Below are positions 16,585-24,382 of a DNA stretch of 41,744 bases, piece after piece. Positions within the stretch are counted from its first letter, which is position 1, and each line of letters begins with the position of its first letter. The notes beneath the pieces were generated by a model. That model had not been told where the DNA came from and searched no databases. It was given only the letters and a program-made list of their open reading frames with translations. A program made the position numbers and the translations under genes. Source of the stretch: Thermithiobacillus tepidarius DSM 3134 (lineage in GTDB: Bacteria > Pseudomonadota > Gammaproteobacteria > Acidithiobacillales > Thermithiobacillaceae); contig NZ_AUIS01000019.1 of assembly GCF_000423825.1 (NCBI RefSeq), positions 5,146-46,889 of the forward strand, given 5' to 3'.

Positions 16585-17574
16585 ATGGACGGCACCGATC
16601 TCCACGTGCTGCGCAATGCCGCCGCCTGGCAGGCGGCGGGCCGGCGCACGGCCCTGGTGACGGTGCTGCGCACCTGGGGCTCGGCGCCGCGGCCGGCGGG
16701 CGCGCTGCTGGCCTTGAGCGCGGACGGGCGGCTGGCGGGTTCGGTCTCGGGCGGCTGCGTGGAGGAGGATCTGCTCGAGCGCCACGGGCGGGGGGAATTT
16801 CACGGCCGGCCGACGCTGCTCGCTTACGGGGTCAGCCGCGAGCAGGGCCGGCGCTTCGGCCTGCCCTGCGGCGGCACCTTGGAGCTCCTGGTGGAGCCGG
16901 ACCCCGATCCGGCGCTGCTGGAGCGCCTGGTGGCGGCCCTGGAACGGCGTGAGCTGCTCGCCCGCCAGGTGGACGTGCGCAGCGGCCGCTGCGCCCTGCA
17001 GCCTGCCCGCCGCAGCCAGGACTTCGCCTATGACGGCGCCGTGCTCACCTGCGTGCACGGCCCGGCCTGGCGCCTGCTGCTCATCGGCGCCGGGCAGCTG
17101 TCGCGCTGCGTGGCGCAGATGGCGCCGCTGCTCGATTATGAGGTGATCGTCTGCGATCCGCGCGAGCACTATGCCGCTACTTGGGACGTGGCCGGCGCGC
17201 CGCTCGATACCGGCATGCCCGACGACGTGGTGCGGGCGCGCGCCAGCGATGCCCGCAGCGCCGTCCTGGCGCTCACCCACGACCCCAAGCTCGATGATTT
17301 GGCCCTGCTGGAAGCCCTGGTCTCCGATGCCTTCTACGTGGGCGCCCTGGGCTCGCGGGCCAACAACGCCAAGCGCCGCGCCCGCCTCGCCGCTCTCGGG
17401 GTGCCGGCGGCGGCCTTGGCGCGGCTGCATGGGCCGGTGGGCCTGGCCATCGGCAGCCGCACCCCGCCGGAGATCGCCGTCGCCACCTTGGCCGAGCTGA
17501 CCGCCGTGCGCCGCGGCGTGCGGCTCGCCCCGGCGGCGGCCGTGCCGGCCAGCCCGCAACGCGTGTCGGCATGA
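16585..17574 (+). CDS. XdhC/CoxI-family molybdenum-hydroxylase maturation factor
   Basis: The 329-residue protein has the XdhC N-terminal domain (Ser-Gly-Gly-Cys-Val-Glu near residues 54-59; Cys-Gly-Gly-Thr near 95-98) and a C-terminal Rossmann domain (Gly-Ala-Gly-Gln-Leu-Ser, then Asp-Pro-Arg-Glu). XdhC binds the molybdenum cofactor and helps its sulfuration and insertion into the large subunit. The ATG is 1 base after the IorB-like stop. Its own stop overlaps the next gene by 4 bases. Its presence supports that the enzyme uses a sulfurated molybdenum cofactor. Confidence 0.92.
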   Translation: MDGTDLHVLRNAAAWQAAGRRTALVTVLRTWGSAPRPAGALLALSADGRLAGSVSGGCVEEDLLERHGRGEFHGRPTLLAYGVSREQGRRFGLPCGGTLELLVEPDPDPALLERLVAALERRELLARQVDVRSGRCALQPARRSQDFAYDGAVLTCVHGPAWRLLLIGAGQLSRCVAQMAPLLDYEVIVCDPREHYAATWDVAGAPLDTGMPDDVVRARASDARSAVLALTHDPKLDDLALLEALVSDAFYVGALGSRANNAKRRARLAALGVPAAALARLHGPVGLAIGSRTPPEIAVATLAELTAVRRGVRLAPAAAVPASPQRVSA

Positions 17575-18134
17575 TCGCCGGCGTCCTGCTCGCGGCGGGG
17601 AGCAGCAGCCGCTTCGGCGGCCCCAAGCTGCTGCAGCCCTTGGCCGACGGCACGCCGCTCGGCGTGGCCGCGGCCCGCAACCTGCGCGCCGCCGTGGACT
17701 TCGCGGTGGCGGTGGTGCGGCCCGAGGATCAGGCCCTGGCCGAGCGGCTCGCCGCCGAGGGTCTGGCCGTGGCGGCCTGCCCCCGCGCCGCCGAGGGCAT
17801 GGGCGCCAGCCTCGCCTGCGGGGTGCGCGCCGCCGAGGGGGCGCAGGGCTGGCTCATCACCCTGGCCGACATGCCCGGCATCCGCCCGGACACCATCCGC
17901 CAAGTGGTCCGCCATCTGGCAGCCGGCGCGCCCCTGGCCGCGCCCGTCTATCAGGGCCGGCGCGGCCATCCGGTGGGCTTCAGCCGCGCCTTTCGGGAGG
18001 CGCTGTGCCGCTTGAGCGGCGACGAGGGCGCGCGCGCCTTGCTGGCGGCGCACGCGGCCGATCTGGAAGGCTTCGCCAGCGACGACCCCGGCGTGTTGCT
18101 GGACATCGACACGCCGGCGGATCTGAGCGTCTGA
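17571..18134 (+). CDS. MocA-like molybdenum cofactor cytidylyltransferase (NTP_transf_3)
   Basis: The 187-residue protein begins with the nucleotidyltransferase signature Leu-Ala-Ala-Gly-Ser-Ser-Ser-Arg-Phe-Gly-Gly-Pro-Lys (about residues 7-19), then Ala-Asp-Met-Pro-Gly and Gly-Arg-Arg-Gly-His-Pro-Val-Gly-Phe, and ends with Asp-Ile-Asp-Thr-Pro-Ala-Asp. These features match MocA, which converts Mo-molybdopterin to the CMP dinucleotide used by bacterial molybdenum hydroxylases. It is last in the operon and overlaps the XdhC stop in an ATGA. A MobA (GMP) role is less likely given the neighbours. Confidence 0.88.
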   Translation: MIAGVLLAAGSSSRFGGPKLLQPLADGTPLGVAAARNLRAAVDFAVAVVRPEDQALAERLAAEGLAVAACPRAAEGMGASLACGVRAAEGAQGWLITLADMPGIRPDTIRQVVRHLAAGAPLAAPVYQGRRGHPVGFSRAFREALCRLSGDEGARALLAAHAADLEGFASDDPGVLLDIDTPADLSV

Positions 18135-18152
18135 GCGCCCCGCCGCTCTCCT

Positions 18153-18974
18153 TCAGAAGCGCAGCGTCTGGCCCACCTGCATCACCCGCAGGCCGTTGTG
18201 CCGGCCGCCGAGGGCCTTGGCGAAGGCCTCCGGGGTGCCGGTGAGGACCGGGAAGGTGCCGTAGTGCATGGGAATGGCGACGCGCGGCTTGACCAGGCGC
18301 ACGGCCTCGGCGGCGCGCTCGGGGCCCATGGTGAAGTGGTCGCCGATGCTGAGCAGCATCACGTCCACTTGGTGGAAGCGCGGCACCAGCGCCATGTCGG
18401 CGAAGAGGTCGGTATCCCCCGTGTGGTAGATGGTCGGACCGTTGCGCACGCTGATGAGAAAGCCGCCCGGATTGCCGGCGTAGTGCGCGTCCTGGCCACC
18501 CGGCGCGGTCACCGTCGAGCTGTGCACCGCCGGGATGAAGGCGACCTTCACCTCGCCGTCGAGCAGCGTGAGCTCGCCGCCGAAGTTGCCCAGCGTGTCG
18601 AAGCCCATCTGCTCCTTCGGATAGCCGGCGTATTGCGCCAGGGCGTTGCCGAGGTCGAAGGTGGCCACCAGGCGCGCGCCGGTCTTCCTGGCGATCTCCA
18701 CCGCGTCGCCCACGTGGTCGAAGTGGCCGTGGGTGATCAGGATCAGGTCCACCTGCTTGAGGGCGGCCAGGTCTTCCTTGGCCCGCTTGTTGGACGGGTT
18801 GCCGATCCACGGGTCGATCAGCAGCACCTTGCCTCCCGGCGTCTTGATGCGGAAGGCGGCGTGCCCGTACCAGGTCAGCTCCGTGGGCGTCTTGGCCTGG
18901 GCCTGCAGGGGCAGGCAGAGCAGAAGGGCGAGAAGGGCGAGGAACGGCATCACGGGACGGCGGTTGGCGCGCAT
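18153..18974 (-). CDS. Exported metallo-beta-lactamase-fold hydrolase (UPF0173-like)
   Basis: The 273-residue product has a signal peptide (residues about 1-27, ending Gln-Ala-Gln-Ala) and a metal-dependent hydrolase core: Trp-Tyr-Gly-His-Ala-Ala, Thr-His-Gly-His-Phe-Asp-His (the zinc motif), Ala-Val-His-Ser, His-Thr-Gly-Asp-Thr-Asp and Pro-Met-His-Tyr-Gly. UPF0173 proteins share this core but are usually cytoplasmic, so export is notable. AGGAG precedes the ATG by 6 bases. It converges with the mocA-like gene and diverges from the DsrE-like gene. The substrate is unknown. Confidence 0.88.
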   Translation of the reverse strand: MRANRRPVMPFLALLALLLCLPLQAQAKTPTELTWYGHAAFRIKTPGGKVLLIDPWIGNPSNKRAKEDLAALKQVDLILITHGHFDHVGDAVEIARKTGARLVATFDLGNALAQYAGYPKEQMGFDTLGNFGGELTLLDGEVKVAFIPAVHSSTVTAPGGQDAHYAGNPGGFLISVRNGPTIYHTGDTDLFADMALVPRFHQVDVMLLSIGDHFTMGPERAAEAVRLVKPRVAIPMHYGTFPVLTGTPEAFAKALGGRHNGLRVMQVGQTLRF

Positions 18975-19048
18975 GCTGGACTCCTGTCGGGGATGGTGGC
19001 AGTTTTTGCAGTAATATAGCAGGAAGGACGCCGAGTGGAGGAAATCCG

Positions 19049-19543
19049 ATGCCTTACGCCCTGTCCGCCGTGCTGCTTTCTTTGTTCCTGGCCGTTCCGG
19101 CCCGGGCGGCCACCCCGGACGAGATCGACGCCATCCTTGCCCGCGGCGAGGCGCCCGCGGGGGTGGTGTTCGAGATCGTCGATCGCGATCCCCAGGCCCT
19201 GCGCTGGGCCATCCCCACCGTCCGCGCCCAGGCGCAGCGGCTGCGCCAGCGCTGGCCCGGCCTGCCCCTGGCCGTCGTCACCCACGGCAACGAGCAGTTC
19301 GCGCTGCAGAAGAGCCAGCGCGCCGAGCAGCGCGAGGTGCACGCGGCGGTCCAGGCGCTGAGCCGCGAGGACAAGGTGCCCGTGCACGTCTGCGAGACCT
19401 ACGCCAACCGCCGCGGCGTCGCCGCCGAGGACTTTCCCGACTACGTGAACGTGGCGGCCGCGGGCCCGGCGCAGATCAGGCAGTATCAGGAGCTGGGCTA
19501 CGTGCACGTGCGGGTGCGCCGGCCGGCATCGACTTCGCCTTGA
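19049..19543 (+). CDS. Exported DsrE/DsrF-like protein
   Basis: The 164-residue protein has a signal peptide ending near Ala21 (Pro-Ala-Arg-Ala-Ala). The body resembles the DsrE/F fold: alternating strands and helices, a Val-Val-Thr-His-Gly-Asn-Glu segment, and Val-His-Val-Cys-Glu-Thr-Tyr-Ala-Asn with a single cysteine (Cys115) in the place where DsrE-type proteins carry the active cysteine. Cytoplasmic relatives carry persulfide sulfur; periplasmic homologues are poorly understood. GGAGG lies 7 bases before the ATG. It diverges from the exported hydrolase gene across 74 bases containing an AT-rich TAATAT box. Family call is moderate. Confidence 0.75.
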   Translation: MPYALSAVLLSLFLAVPARAATPDEIDAILARGEAPAGVVFEIVDRDPQALRWAIPTVRAQAQRLRQRWPGLPLAVVTHGNEQFALQKSQRAEQREVHAAVQALSREDKVPVHVCETYANRRGVAAEDFPDYVNVAAAGPAQIRQYQELGYVHVRVRRPASTSP

Positions 19544-19558
19544 TGAAACGGGCCGGCG

Positions 19559-22003
19559 TCAGGGCGTGCCGGGGCAGGATGCGGCAAGGGGGCGGTCCGC
19601 CTGCGTCCGGCGGCCGCCAGGTTCGCCCTGGGCAGCGGGCATGCGGAATTGCGCCAAGGGCCGGGCTTGATCGATGGCATAGCCCTGCACGTAATCCACG
19701 CCCAAGTGCCTGAGCTTTTCCCGGATTGCCTCGTTTTCCACGAATTCGGCGATGATCTGGATGCCCATGACGTGGCCGATGCGGGTGATCGCTTCCACCA
19801 TGGCATGATCCACCGGGTCGTCCACCATGTCCCGCACGAAAGCACCGTCGATCTTCAGGAAATCCACCGGCAGGTTCTTGAGGTAGGCGAAGGACGACAT
19901 GCCGCTGCCGAAATCGTCGAGCGCGAAGCGGCAGCCCATGCTCCAGAGCGCCGACATGAGCTGCCGTGCCCGGCTCAGGTTGGCGATGGCGCAGCTTTCC
20001 GTGATCTCGAAGCAGATCTGCTCCGGCCGGATGCTGGTCCGCTGGAACTGATTGATCACGAAGTCCAGGAAATCCGGATCGCAAAGCGAGTGCGCCGACA
20101 GGTTGATGGCGCAGCAGTCCAGGTTGCCTTGCGCGCTCAGGTCCTGGCGGGCGATCCACTCGAAGGTGTTCTGCACCACCCAGCGGTCGAGGGTGGCCAT
20201 CAGATTGTAGCGCTCGGCGGCGGGAATGAAGGCCATGGGTGGAATCGTCTCGCCGGTCCCGTCCACCATGCGCAGCAGGATCTCGAAATGGCCGGGCCGG
20301 CTGTCGTCAGGCGCGGCCGGCACGATCGGCTGATAGTACAGGCGCAGCAGCCCGTCCTCGATGGCGCGGTTGATCTGGAACACCCACTGCATTTCCCCCT
20401 CGCGCCGCGCCAGTTCGCTGTCGTCGGGCCGGTACACGTGTATCCGGTGGCGGCCGTTTTCCTTGGCGGCGTAGCAGGCCGTGTCCGCGGCGCTCAGCAG
20501 CGCGGCCAGGCTCTCCGAGTGCGGCGTGATGGGTACGAGTCCGATGCTGACGCCGCAGGAGAAGATCTTGTCCTCCCAGGCGAAGCGGAAATCGCCGATG
20601 TCATGGCGCAGCTTTTCCGCAATGGCGAAGGCGTGCTCCAGCGCACAGCTCTCCAGCAGCAGGGCGAATTCGTCGCCGCCCAGGCGCGCCACCGTGTCCC
20701 GGCCGCGCACCCGGGCCTGGATCAGGGTCGCCAGCTGACGCAAGAGCTCATCCCCGGCCATGTGGCCGCAGGTGTCGTTGACCACCTTGAACTGGTCCAG
20801 GTCCAGATAGAGCAGGATGTGCATCTGCTTTCGCTGCCTGGCGTCTTCCAGCAGTTCCGCCAGCCGGCGCTCGAATTCGCGCCGGTTGGCCAGACCCGTG
20901 AGCGCATCATGGCTGGCCTGCCAGGACAGTTGCCGCGCCAGCCGCTTGGCTTCGGTCACGTCGTGGAAGGCGATCACGGCGCCGATGGATTCGCCCGCCC
21001 GGTTGCGAATGGGCGCGGCGGAGTGGGTGATGGCGAACTCCTGGCCATCCCGGCGCACGAGCAGCGTATGGTGGTTCAGGCCCAGGGTCTGGCCATCGAG
21101 TGGGTTGTGGCTGGCGGGATGGTCGATGGACTCGCGGCTGGTCCCGTCGATGAGCCGGAACACCGTTTCCAGCGGCTGCTGCCTGGCTTCCTGGGCTGTC
21201 CAGCCGGTCAGCTGCTCCGCCACCGGATTGAGGTAATCCACCCGGCCGCCGGCATCGGTGGTGATGACCGCGTCGCCGATGGAATGCAGGGTGACCTCCG
21301 CCAGCTCTTTCTCCTGGAACAGCGCTTCTTCGGCACTGGCGGTGCGGCGCGCCACGTACACGGCGATGAGGATGCCCAGGCCCAGCGCAGTGCTGCCCAG
21401 CCCGGCCATGGCCAACTGGGCGGCGCGGTAAGCGTTGCCTGCCTCGGCGGCCGCTTGGCGCGCCGCCTCCGTTTGCAGGGCACGCAGCCGATCGAGGGCC
21501 GCCAGCACCTCGTTTTGCAGCGGAATCACCCGGTCCAGCAGAATTTGCCCGGCCCGTTCCGTGTTCCCGGTCAGCATCAGATTGGCCACTTCGTCCTGCA
21601 ATGGCCGATTCATCCGGCTCAGCCGGCCTTGCTGCTCCAGGATGGCGCGTTCGGCCGGGCTCAGCGCCATGTCCAGCAGCCGCATGCGCGCGGCGGCGAA
21701 ATCGCCCGCCAGCTGGTTGAAGCGCAGGAACTCCTCATCCCGGGCAAAGGGGTCCGGGGTCAGGCTCATGCGGTAAAGCGCCATCGCCCGCTCACGCGCC
21801 GCCAAGCGCATGGTGGAAATGAGATCGGTCTTGACGTTCTGCTCATTGACCACCGTGTCCAGGCGCTTTTGCAGATCGGCCAGGTGATAGAGCGCCACCA
21901 GGGTCAGGGTGCCCATGAGCAGGAGCACCAAGGTGAAGCCGGTGGCGATGAGGCGATGCGAGTGGAGCTGGATCCTGGGATTCTTGTGAATGTTTGTAAC
22001 CAT
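19559..22003 (-). CDS. Membrane PAS-GGDEF-EAL cyclic-di-GMP enzyme
   Basis: The 814-residue protein has membrane helices at about 18-42 and 196-218 enclosing a helical periplasmic sensor, then a PAS domain (about 230-355), GGDEF (about 365-525) and EAL (about 545-790). The cyclase motif Gly-Gly-Asp-Glu-Phe is intact at 442-446, and the inhibitory I-site Arg-Gly-Arg-Asp sits at 433-436. The EAL signature is Glu-Ile-Leu. Other phosphodiesterase residues are present: Asn in Ile-Asn-Leu-Ser, Glu in Phe-Glu-Ile-Thr-Glu, Asp696-Asp697 in Asp-Asp-Phe-Gly, Lys in Leu-Lys-Ile-Asp, and Glu in Glu-Phe-Val-Glu. Both activities are plausible. No strong ribosome-binding site is seen. Confidence 0.95.
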   Translation of the reverse strand: MVTNIHKNPRIQLHSHRLIATGFTLVLLLMGTLTLVALYHLADLQKRLDTVVNEQNVKTDLISTMRLAARERAMALYRMSLTPDPFARDEEFLRFNQLAGDFAAARMRLLDMALSPAERAILEQQGRLSRMNRPLQDEVANLMLTGNTERAGQILLDRVIPLQNEVLAALDRLRALQTEAARQAAAEAGNAYRAAQLAMAGLGSTALGLGILIAVYVARRTASAEEALFQEKELAEVTLHSIGDAVITTDAGGRVDYLNPVAEQLTGWTAQEARQQPLETVFRLIDGTSRESIDHPASHNPLDGQTLGLNHHTLLVRRDGQEFAITHSAAPIRNRAGESIGAVIAFHDVTEAKRLARQLSWQASHDALTGLANRREFERRLAELLEDARQRKQMHILLYLDLDQFKVVNDTCGHMAGDELLRQLATLIQARVRGRDTVARLGGDEFALLLESCALEHAFAIAEKLRHDIGDFRFAWEDKIFSCGVSIGLVPITPHSESLAALLSAADTACYAAKENGRHRIHVYRPDDSELARREGEMQWVFQINRAIEDGLLRLYYQPIVPAAPDDSRPGHFEILLRMVDGTGETIPPMAFIPAAERYNLMATLDRWVVQNTFEWIARQDLSAQGNLDCCAINLSAHSLCDPDFLDFVINQFQRTSIRPEQICFEITESCAIANLSRARQLMSALWSMGCRFALDDFGSGMSSFAYLKNLPVDFLKIDGAFVRDMVDDPVDHAMVEAITRIGHVMGIQIIAEFVENEAIREKLRHLGVDYVQGYAIDQARPLAQFRMPAAQGEPGGRRTQADRPLAASCPGTP

Positions 22004-22122
22004 CGGATGTGCCGTATCCGGCGAAGCTCCTTGGCAGGCAGTCCTTTACTCATTATTTAGTCGATTCCGTCCGGTTTTGAAGGCGCGAGGATCACGGACA
22101 GGGGGATGGGCGGTGGACGGCG

Positions 22123-22392
22123 CTAACGCCGGTAGCCGTAGAGCCAGCGCGCGGTGCCGCCGCCCACGTTGCGCACCGTATGCCGGGCGCGGGCCGGGAT
22201 GAAGACCTCCTCGCCGAGGCGCGGCCGCAGGGTGCGGCCGTCGATCTCCAGTTCCAGCTCCCCTTCCATGACCATGAGCAGTTCGTCCGCGGGATGGGTA
22301 TAATCACGCCATACCTGGCCCGGCGGATCGATCCACAGGCCGCAGCTGAAGCCGCGTCGCGCCCAGTCCTGCTGGATCGCCTCCATGTCCAT
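22123..22392 (-). CDS. Small single-domain cupin protein
   Basis: The 89-residue protein is one cupin barrel with motif 1 around His-Pro-Ala-Asp-Glu-Leu-Leu-Met-Val-Met-Glu-Gly-Glu-Leu-Glu and motif 2 Val-Phe-Ile-Pro-Ala-Arg-Ala-Arg-His-Thr-Val. The ATG at 22390-22392 has GGAGG 5 bases upstream and is preferred over the ATG 10 codons earlier. It follows the methyltransferase gene by 51 bases on the same strand. Such small cupins may bind a metal and a small ligand; no reaction can be assigned. Confidence 0.8.
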   Translation of the reverse strand: MDMEAIQQDWARRGFSCGLWIDPPGQVWRDYTHPADELLMVMEGELELEIDGRTLRPRLGEEVFIPARARHTVRNVGGGTARWLYGYRR

Positions 22393-22443
22393 GCGCACCT
22401 CCTCGGTCGTGCAGCAGAGCACTTGAATGAGACGGCGGGCGCT

Positions 22444-23100
22444 TCAGGCGCGCCCGCTCACCACGAGATGGCGATCGCTCACCGTTTGCACTTGCAGGTG
22501 AGCCAGCCCGGCCTGCGCCAGTTGCGCCTGCACCTCCGCCGGCCGATAGGCGGCCAGCAGGGAATGGAAGAAATCGCGCTGCAGCACCGGCGGCTCGCCG
22601 GCGGCGTAGCGCGCCACCATGGCCTCGGCCTCGCTGCGGCTGGCCGGGCGCATCAAGTCCATGACCAAGATCGGCGCGCCGGGCCGCGCATGGGCTTGGA
22701 CCGCGGTCCACAGGGCCATGGGCTCGTGCAAGTGGTGGAGCAGGCTGTTGCTGATGACCGCGTCGTAGCGGGCCTGGGGCAGCGAAGCGCCGGGCAGGTA
22801 GCCCCGGATCAGCTGCACCCGCCCGTCCAGCCTGGCGCGCCGCACCGCTTCCTGGCCGTGGGCGAGCATGGCCGCGGCGCCGTCCACGCCATGCACGCGG
22901 CAGCGGGGCTGGTCGCGGGCGAAGCGAATGGTCACGTCCGCCGGCCCGCAGCCGAGGTCCAGGGCCACGCCCGCCACCTCGCCGAAGGCGGCGCGGAACA
23001 GTTCCACGAAATGGGTGTGCGGCGCCGTGAAGTCCGCCGCGGCATAAGCCGCCGCCTGCCCCGGCTCGTCCATTAGTTCCGGTTCGGGGATGCGTTCCAT
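22444..23100 (-). CDS. Class I SAM-dependent methyltransferase
   Basis: The 218-residue protein has SAM-binding motif I (Leu-Asp-Leu-Gly-Cys-Gly-Pro-Ala-Asp, about residues 47-55), an acidic motif II region (His-Gly-Val-Asp-Gly) and Ser-Asn-Ser-Leu-Leu-His-His-Leu. The ATG shares one base with the stop of the upstream HbpS-like gene (TGATG), so translation is coupled. The open frame continues upstream, but that part is the HbpS-like gene read in another frame. The acceptor substrate is unknown. Confidence 0.88.
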   Translation of the reverse strand: MERIPEPELMDEPGQAAAYAAADFTAPHTHFVELFRAAFGEVAGVALDLGCGPADVTIRFARDQPRCRVHGVDGAAAMLAHGQEAVRRARLDGRVQLIRGYLPGASLPQARYDAVISNSLLHHLHEPMALWTAVQAHARPGAPILVMDLMRPASRSEAEAMVARYAAGEPPVLQRDFFHSLLAAYRPAEVQAQLAQAGLAHLQVQTVSDRHLVVSGRA

Positions 23101-23588
23101 CAGCGCTTTTCCTCTTTTGGGGCCAGAGCCGCCGCGCCGGCGCGGGCCACGGCCACGTCCTGCTCGGCGTTGCCGCCGGCGGCGCCGATGCCGCCCACCA
23201 CCTGGCCCTGGGCGACGAGCGGAAAGCCGCCCGGCAGGTCGGTGAAGCGGCCCTGGGTGGCGGCCTGGATCTCCTCGATGACCGCGGGCGGGATGCCGGT
23301 CTCGTGGTTGGGACGGCGCACCGAGGCGGCGGTATAAGCCTTGCTGAAGGAGGTGTGGTTGGTGTGGATGAAGGCGCCCGGCATCTTGATGAAGCCGATC
23401 AGGTTGCCGCCGGCGTCCACCACGGAAACGCCCATGGGCACGCCGAGCGACTGGGCCTGAGCTACCGCGGCCGCCAGGACCCGCTGGATCTGCGCGGTGC
23501 TGAGCTGCGCCGTCTCGGCGCGGAGCTGGCCGGCGCCCAGGGCCAGCGCGGCGGCCAGGATAAGGCGGACGGGCAGGTGCTGGATCAT
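23100..23588 (-). CDS. Exported GlcG/HbpS-family heme-binding-like protein (DUF336)
   Basis: The 162-residue protein has a signal peptide (residues about 1-25) and the GlcG/HbpS core: Val-Ser-Val-Val-Asp-Ala-Gly-Gly-Asn-Leu, Lys-Ala-Tyr-Thr-Ala-Ala, Pro-Gly-Gly-Phe-Pro-Leu, and Val-Gly-Gly-Ile-Gly-Ala-Ala-Gly-Gly with a closing Glu-Gln-Asp. HbpS binds heme outside the cell; other members bind corrinoids or have unknown ligands. GGAGG lies 5 bases before the ATG. It heads a group with a methyltransferase and a cupin gene. Confidence 0.88.
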   Translation of the reverse strand: MIQHLPVRLILAAALALGAGQLRAETAQLSTAQIQRVLAAAVAQAQSLGVPMGVSVVDAGGNLIGFIKMPGAFIHTNHTSFSKAYTAASVRRPNHETGIPPAVIEEIQAATQGRFTDLPGGFPLVAQGQVVGGIGAAGGNAEQDVAVARAGAAALAPKEEKR

Positions 23589-23726
23589 CGATCCCTCCTT
23601 GCGCTGGACGACGTCTCGGCAGCGCTCCGTGGTCCGTTGATTCCACAGAGTCTAGAGCTTGCCGGCCGGGCGGACAAGCCGCGCGGGTCCACCCGGCCGG
23701 AACGCGCCGCCGCTTCCCGCTTCTAA

Positions 23727-23886
23727 GCAGGAGCGGGCGGGCTCGCGATCCGCCGTGCCGATGGGCAAGCCATCGCGCGCCCGCTCACTCCTGCGCTAGG
23801 CATGTAGCCTCGGGGCGCGTAGGAGCGGGATTGCCCGCGATCAAAGTGCCGACCACGGCAAAATCGCGAGCCCGCCCGCTCCTACG
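23727..23886. repeat. Cluster of four REP units (two inverted pairs)
   Basis: Units lie at 23727-23749, 23772-23794 (opposite), 23818-23841 and 23863-23886 (opposite), all variants of the roughly 24-base palindromic unit seen at 5005 and 7704. They fill most of the 400-base gap between the divergent HbpS-like gene and the small membrane-protein gene. The first pair has more changes than the second. The rest of the gap (23589-23726 and 23887-23988) shows no gene; a possible -10 box TATACT is at 23954-23959. Confidence 0.9.
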
Positions 23887-23988
23887 GCAGCACGACCGCG
23901 GCCGCAACCCGCGCTGGCCTGGCAGCCAGGACTCTCATCGAGAAAAGGGGTTCTATACTTACTGCAATCCACTTCCCGGAGGGTGCGC

Positions 23989-24372
23989 ATGAACATGGAA
24001 AAAGTCGTCTTCGCCTTCGTCATCGTCCTGGCGATGACGCTGAACTTCGGCTTTTTCATCGGCGAGATCGAGGATCCCAATCACCACAACGTCTACGAGC
24101 TCTTCGCCGCCATCGTCGTCAACCTGATCGCCACGGTGATGAAGTTCGGCGACCGTACCCACATCGGGGCCGTGCTGTTGGCCACCAGCCTGGTGGCCGA
24201 CGTGCAGCTCATCGCCGCGGCCGTGGTCTGGGGCGTGGCGCTCTACGTGACGGCGGTGGGGCTGACGCCCATGGTCATGGGCAGCATCGTGTCCCTGTCC
24301 GGCGGTGCCCTGCTGGCCAATCTGGTGTCGGTGGTGCTGCTGGTGGTCGAGACCGTGATGATGCGGCGCTGA
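23989..24372 (+). CDS. Small membrane protein of unknown function paired with an ion channel (DUF6394-like)
   Basis: The 127-residue protein has about three hydrophobic segments (residues 4-24, 35-52 and 62-122, the last probably two helices). It has a short polar loop Gly-Glu-Ile-Glu-Asp-Pro-Asn-His-His-Asn and ends in Met-Met-Arg-Arg. GTG two codons upstream is possible, but GGAGG lies 6 bases before the ATG at 23989. TATACT at 23954-23959 is a possible -10 box without a good -35. The stop is 10 bases before the channel gene, so the two are probably co-expressed and the small protein may be an accessory subunit. I recognise the DUF only tentatively. Confidence 0.7.
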   Translation: MNMEKVVFAFVIVLAMTLNFGFFIGEIEDPNHHNVYELFAAIVVNLIATVMKFGDRTHIGAVLLATSLVADVQLIAAAVVWGVALYVTAVGLTPMVMGSIVSLSGGALLANLVSVVLLVVETVMMRR

Positions 24373-24382
24373 GGCGGCGGCC

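Noticed and set aside
20223-20320. EAL domain as inactive because the signature reads Glu-Ile-Leu
   Set aside because: The catalytic Glu is kept and the other visible metal and catalytic residues (Asp-Asp-Phe-Gly, Glu, Lys) are present, so loss of activity is not supported.
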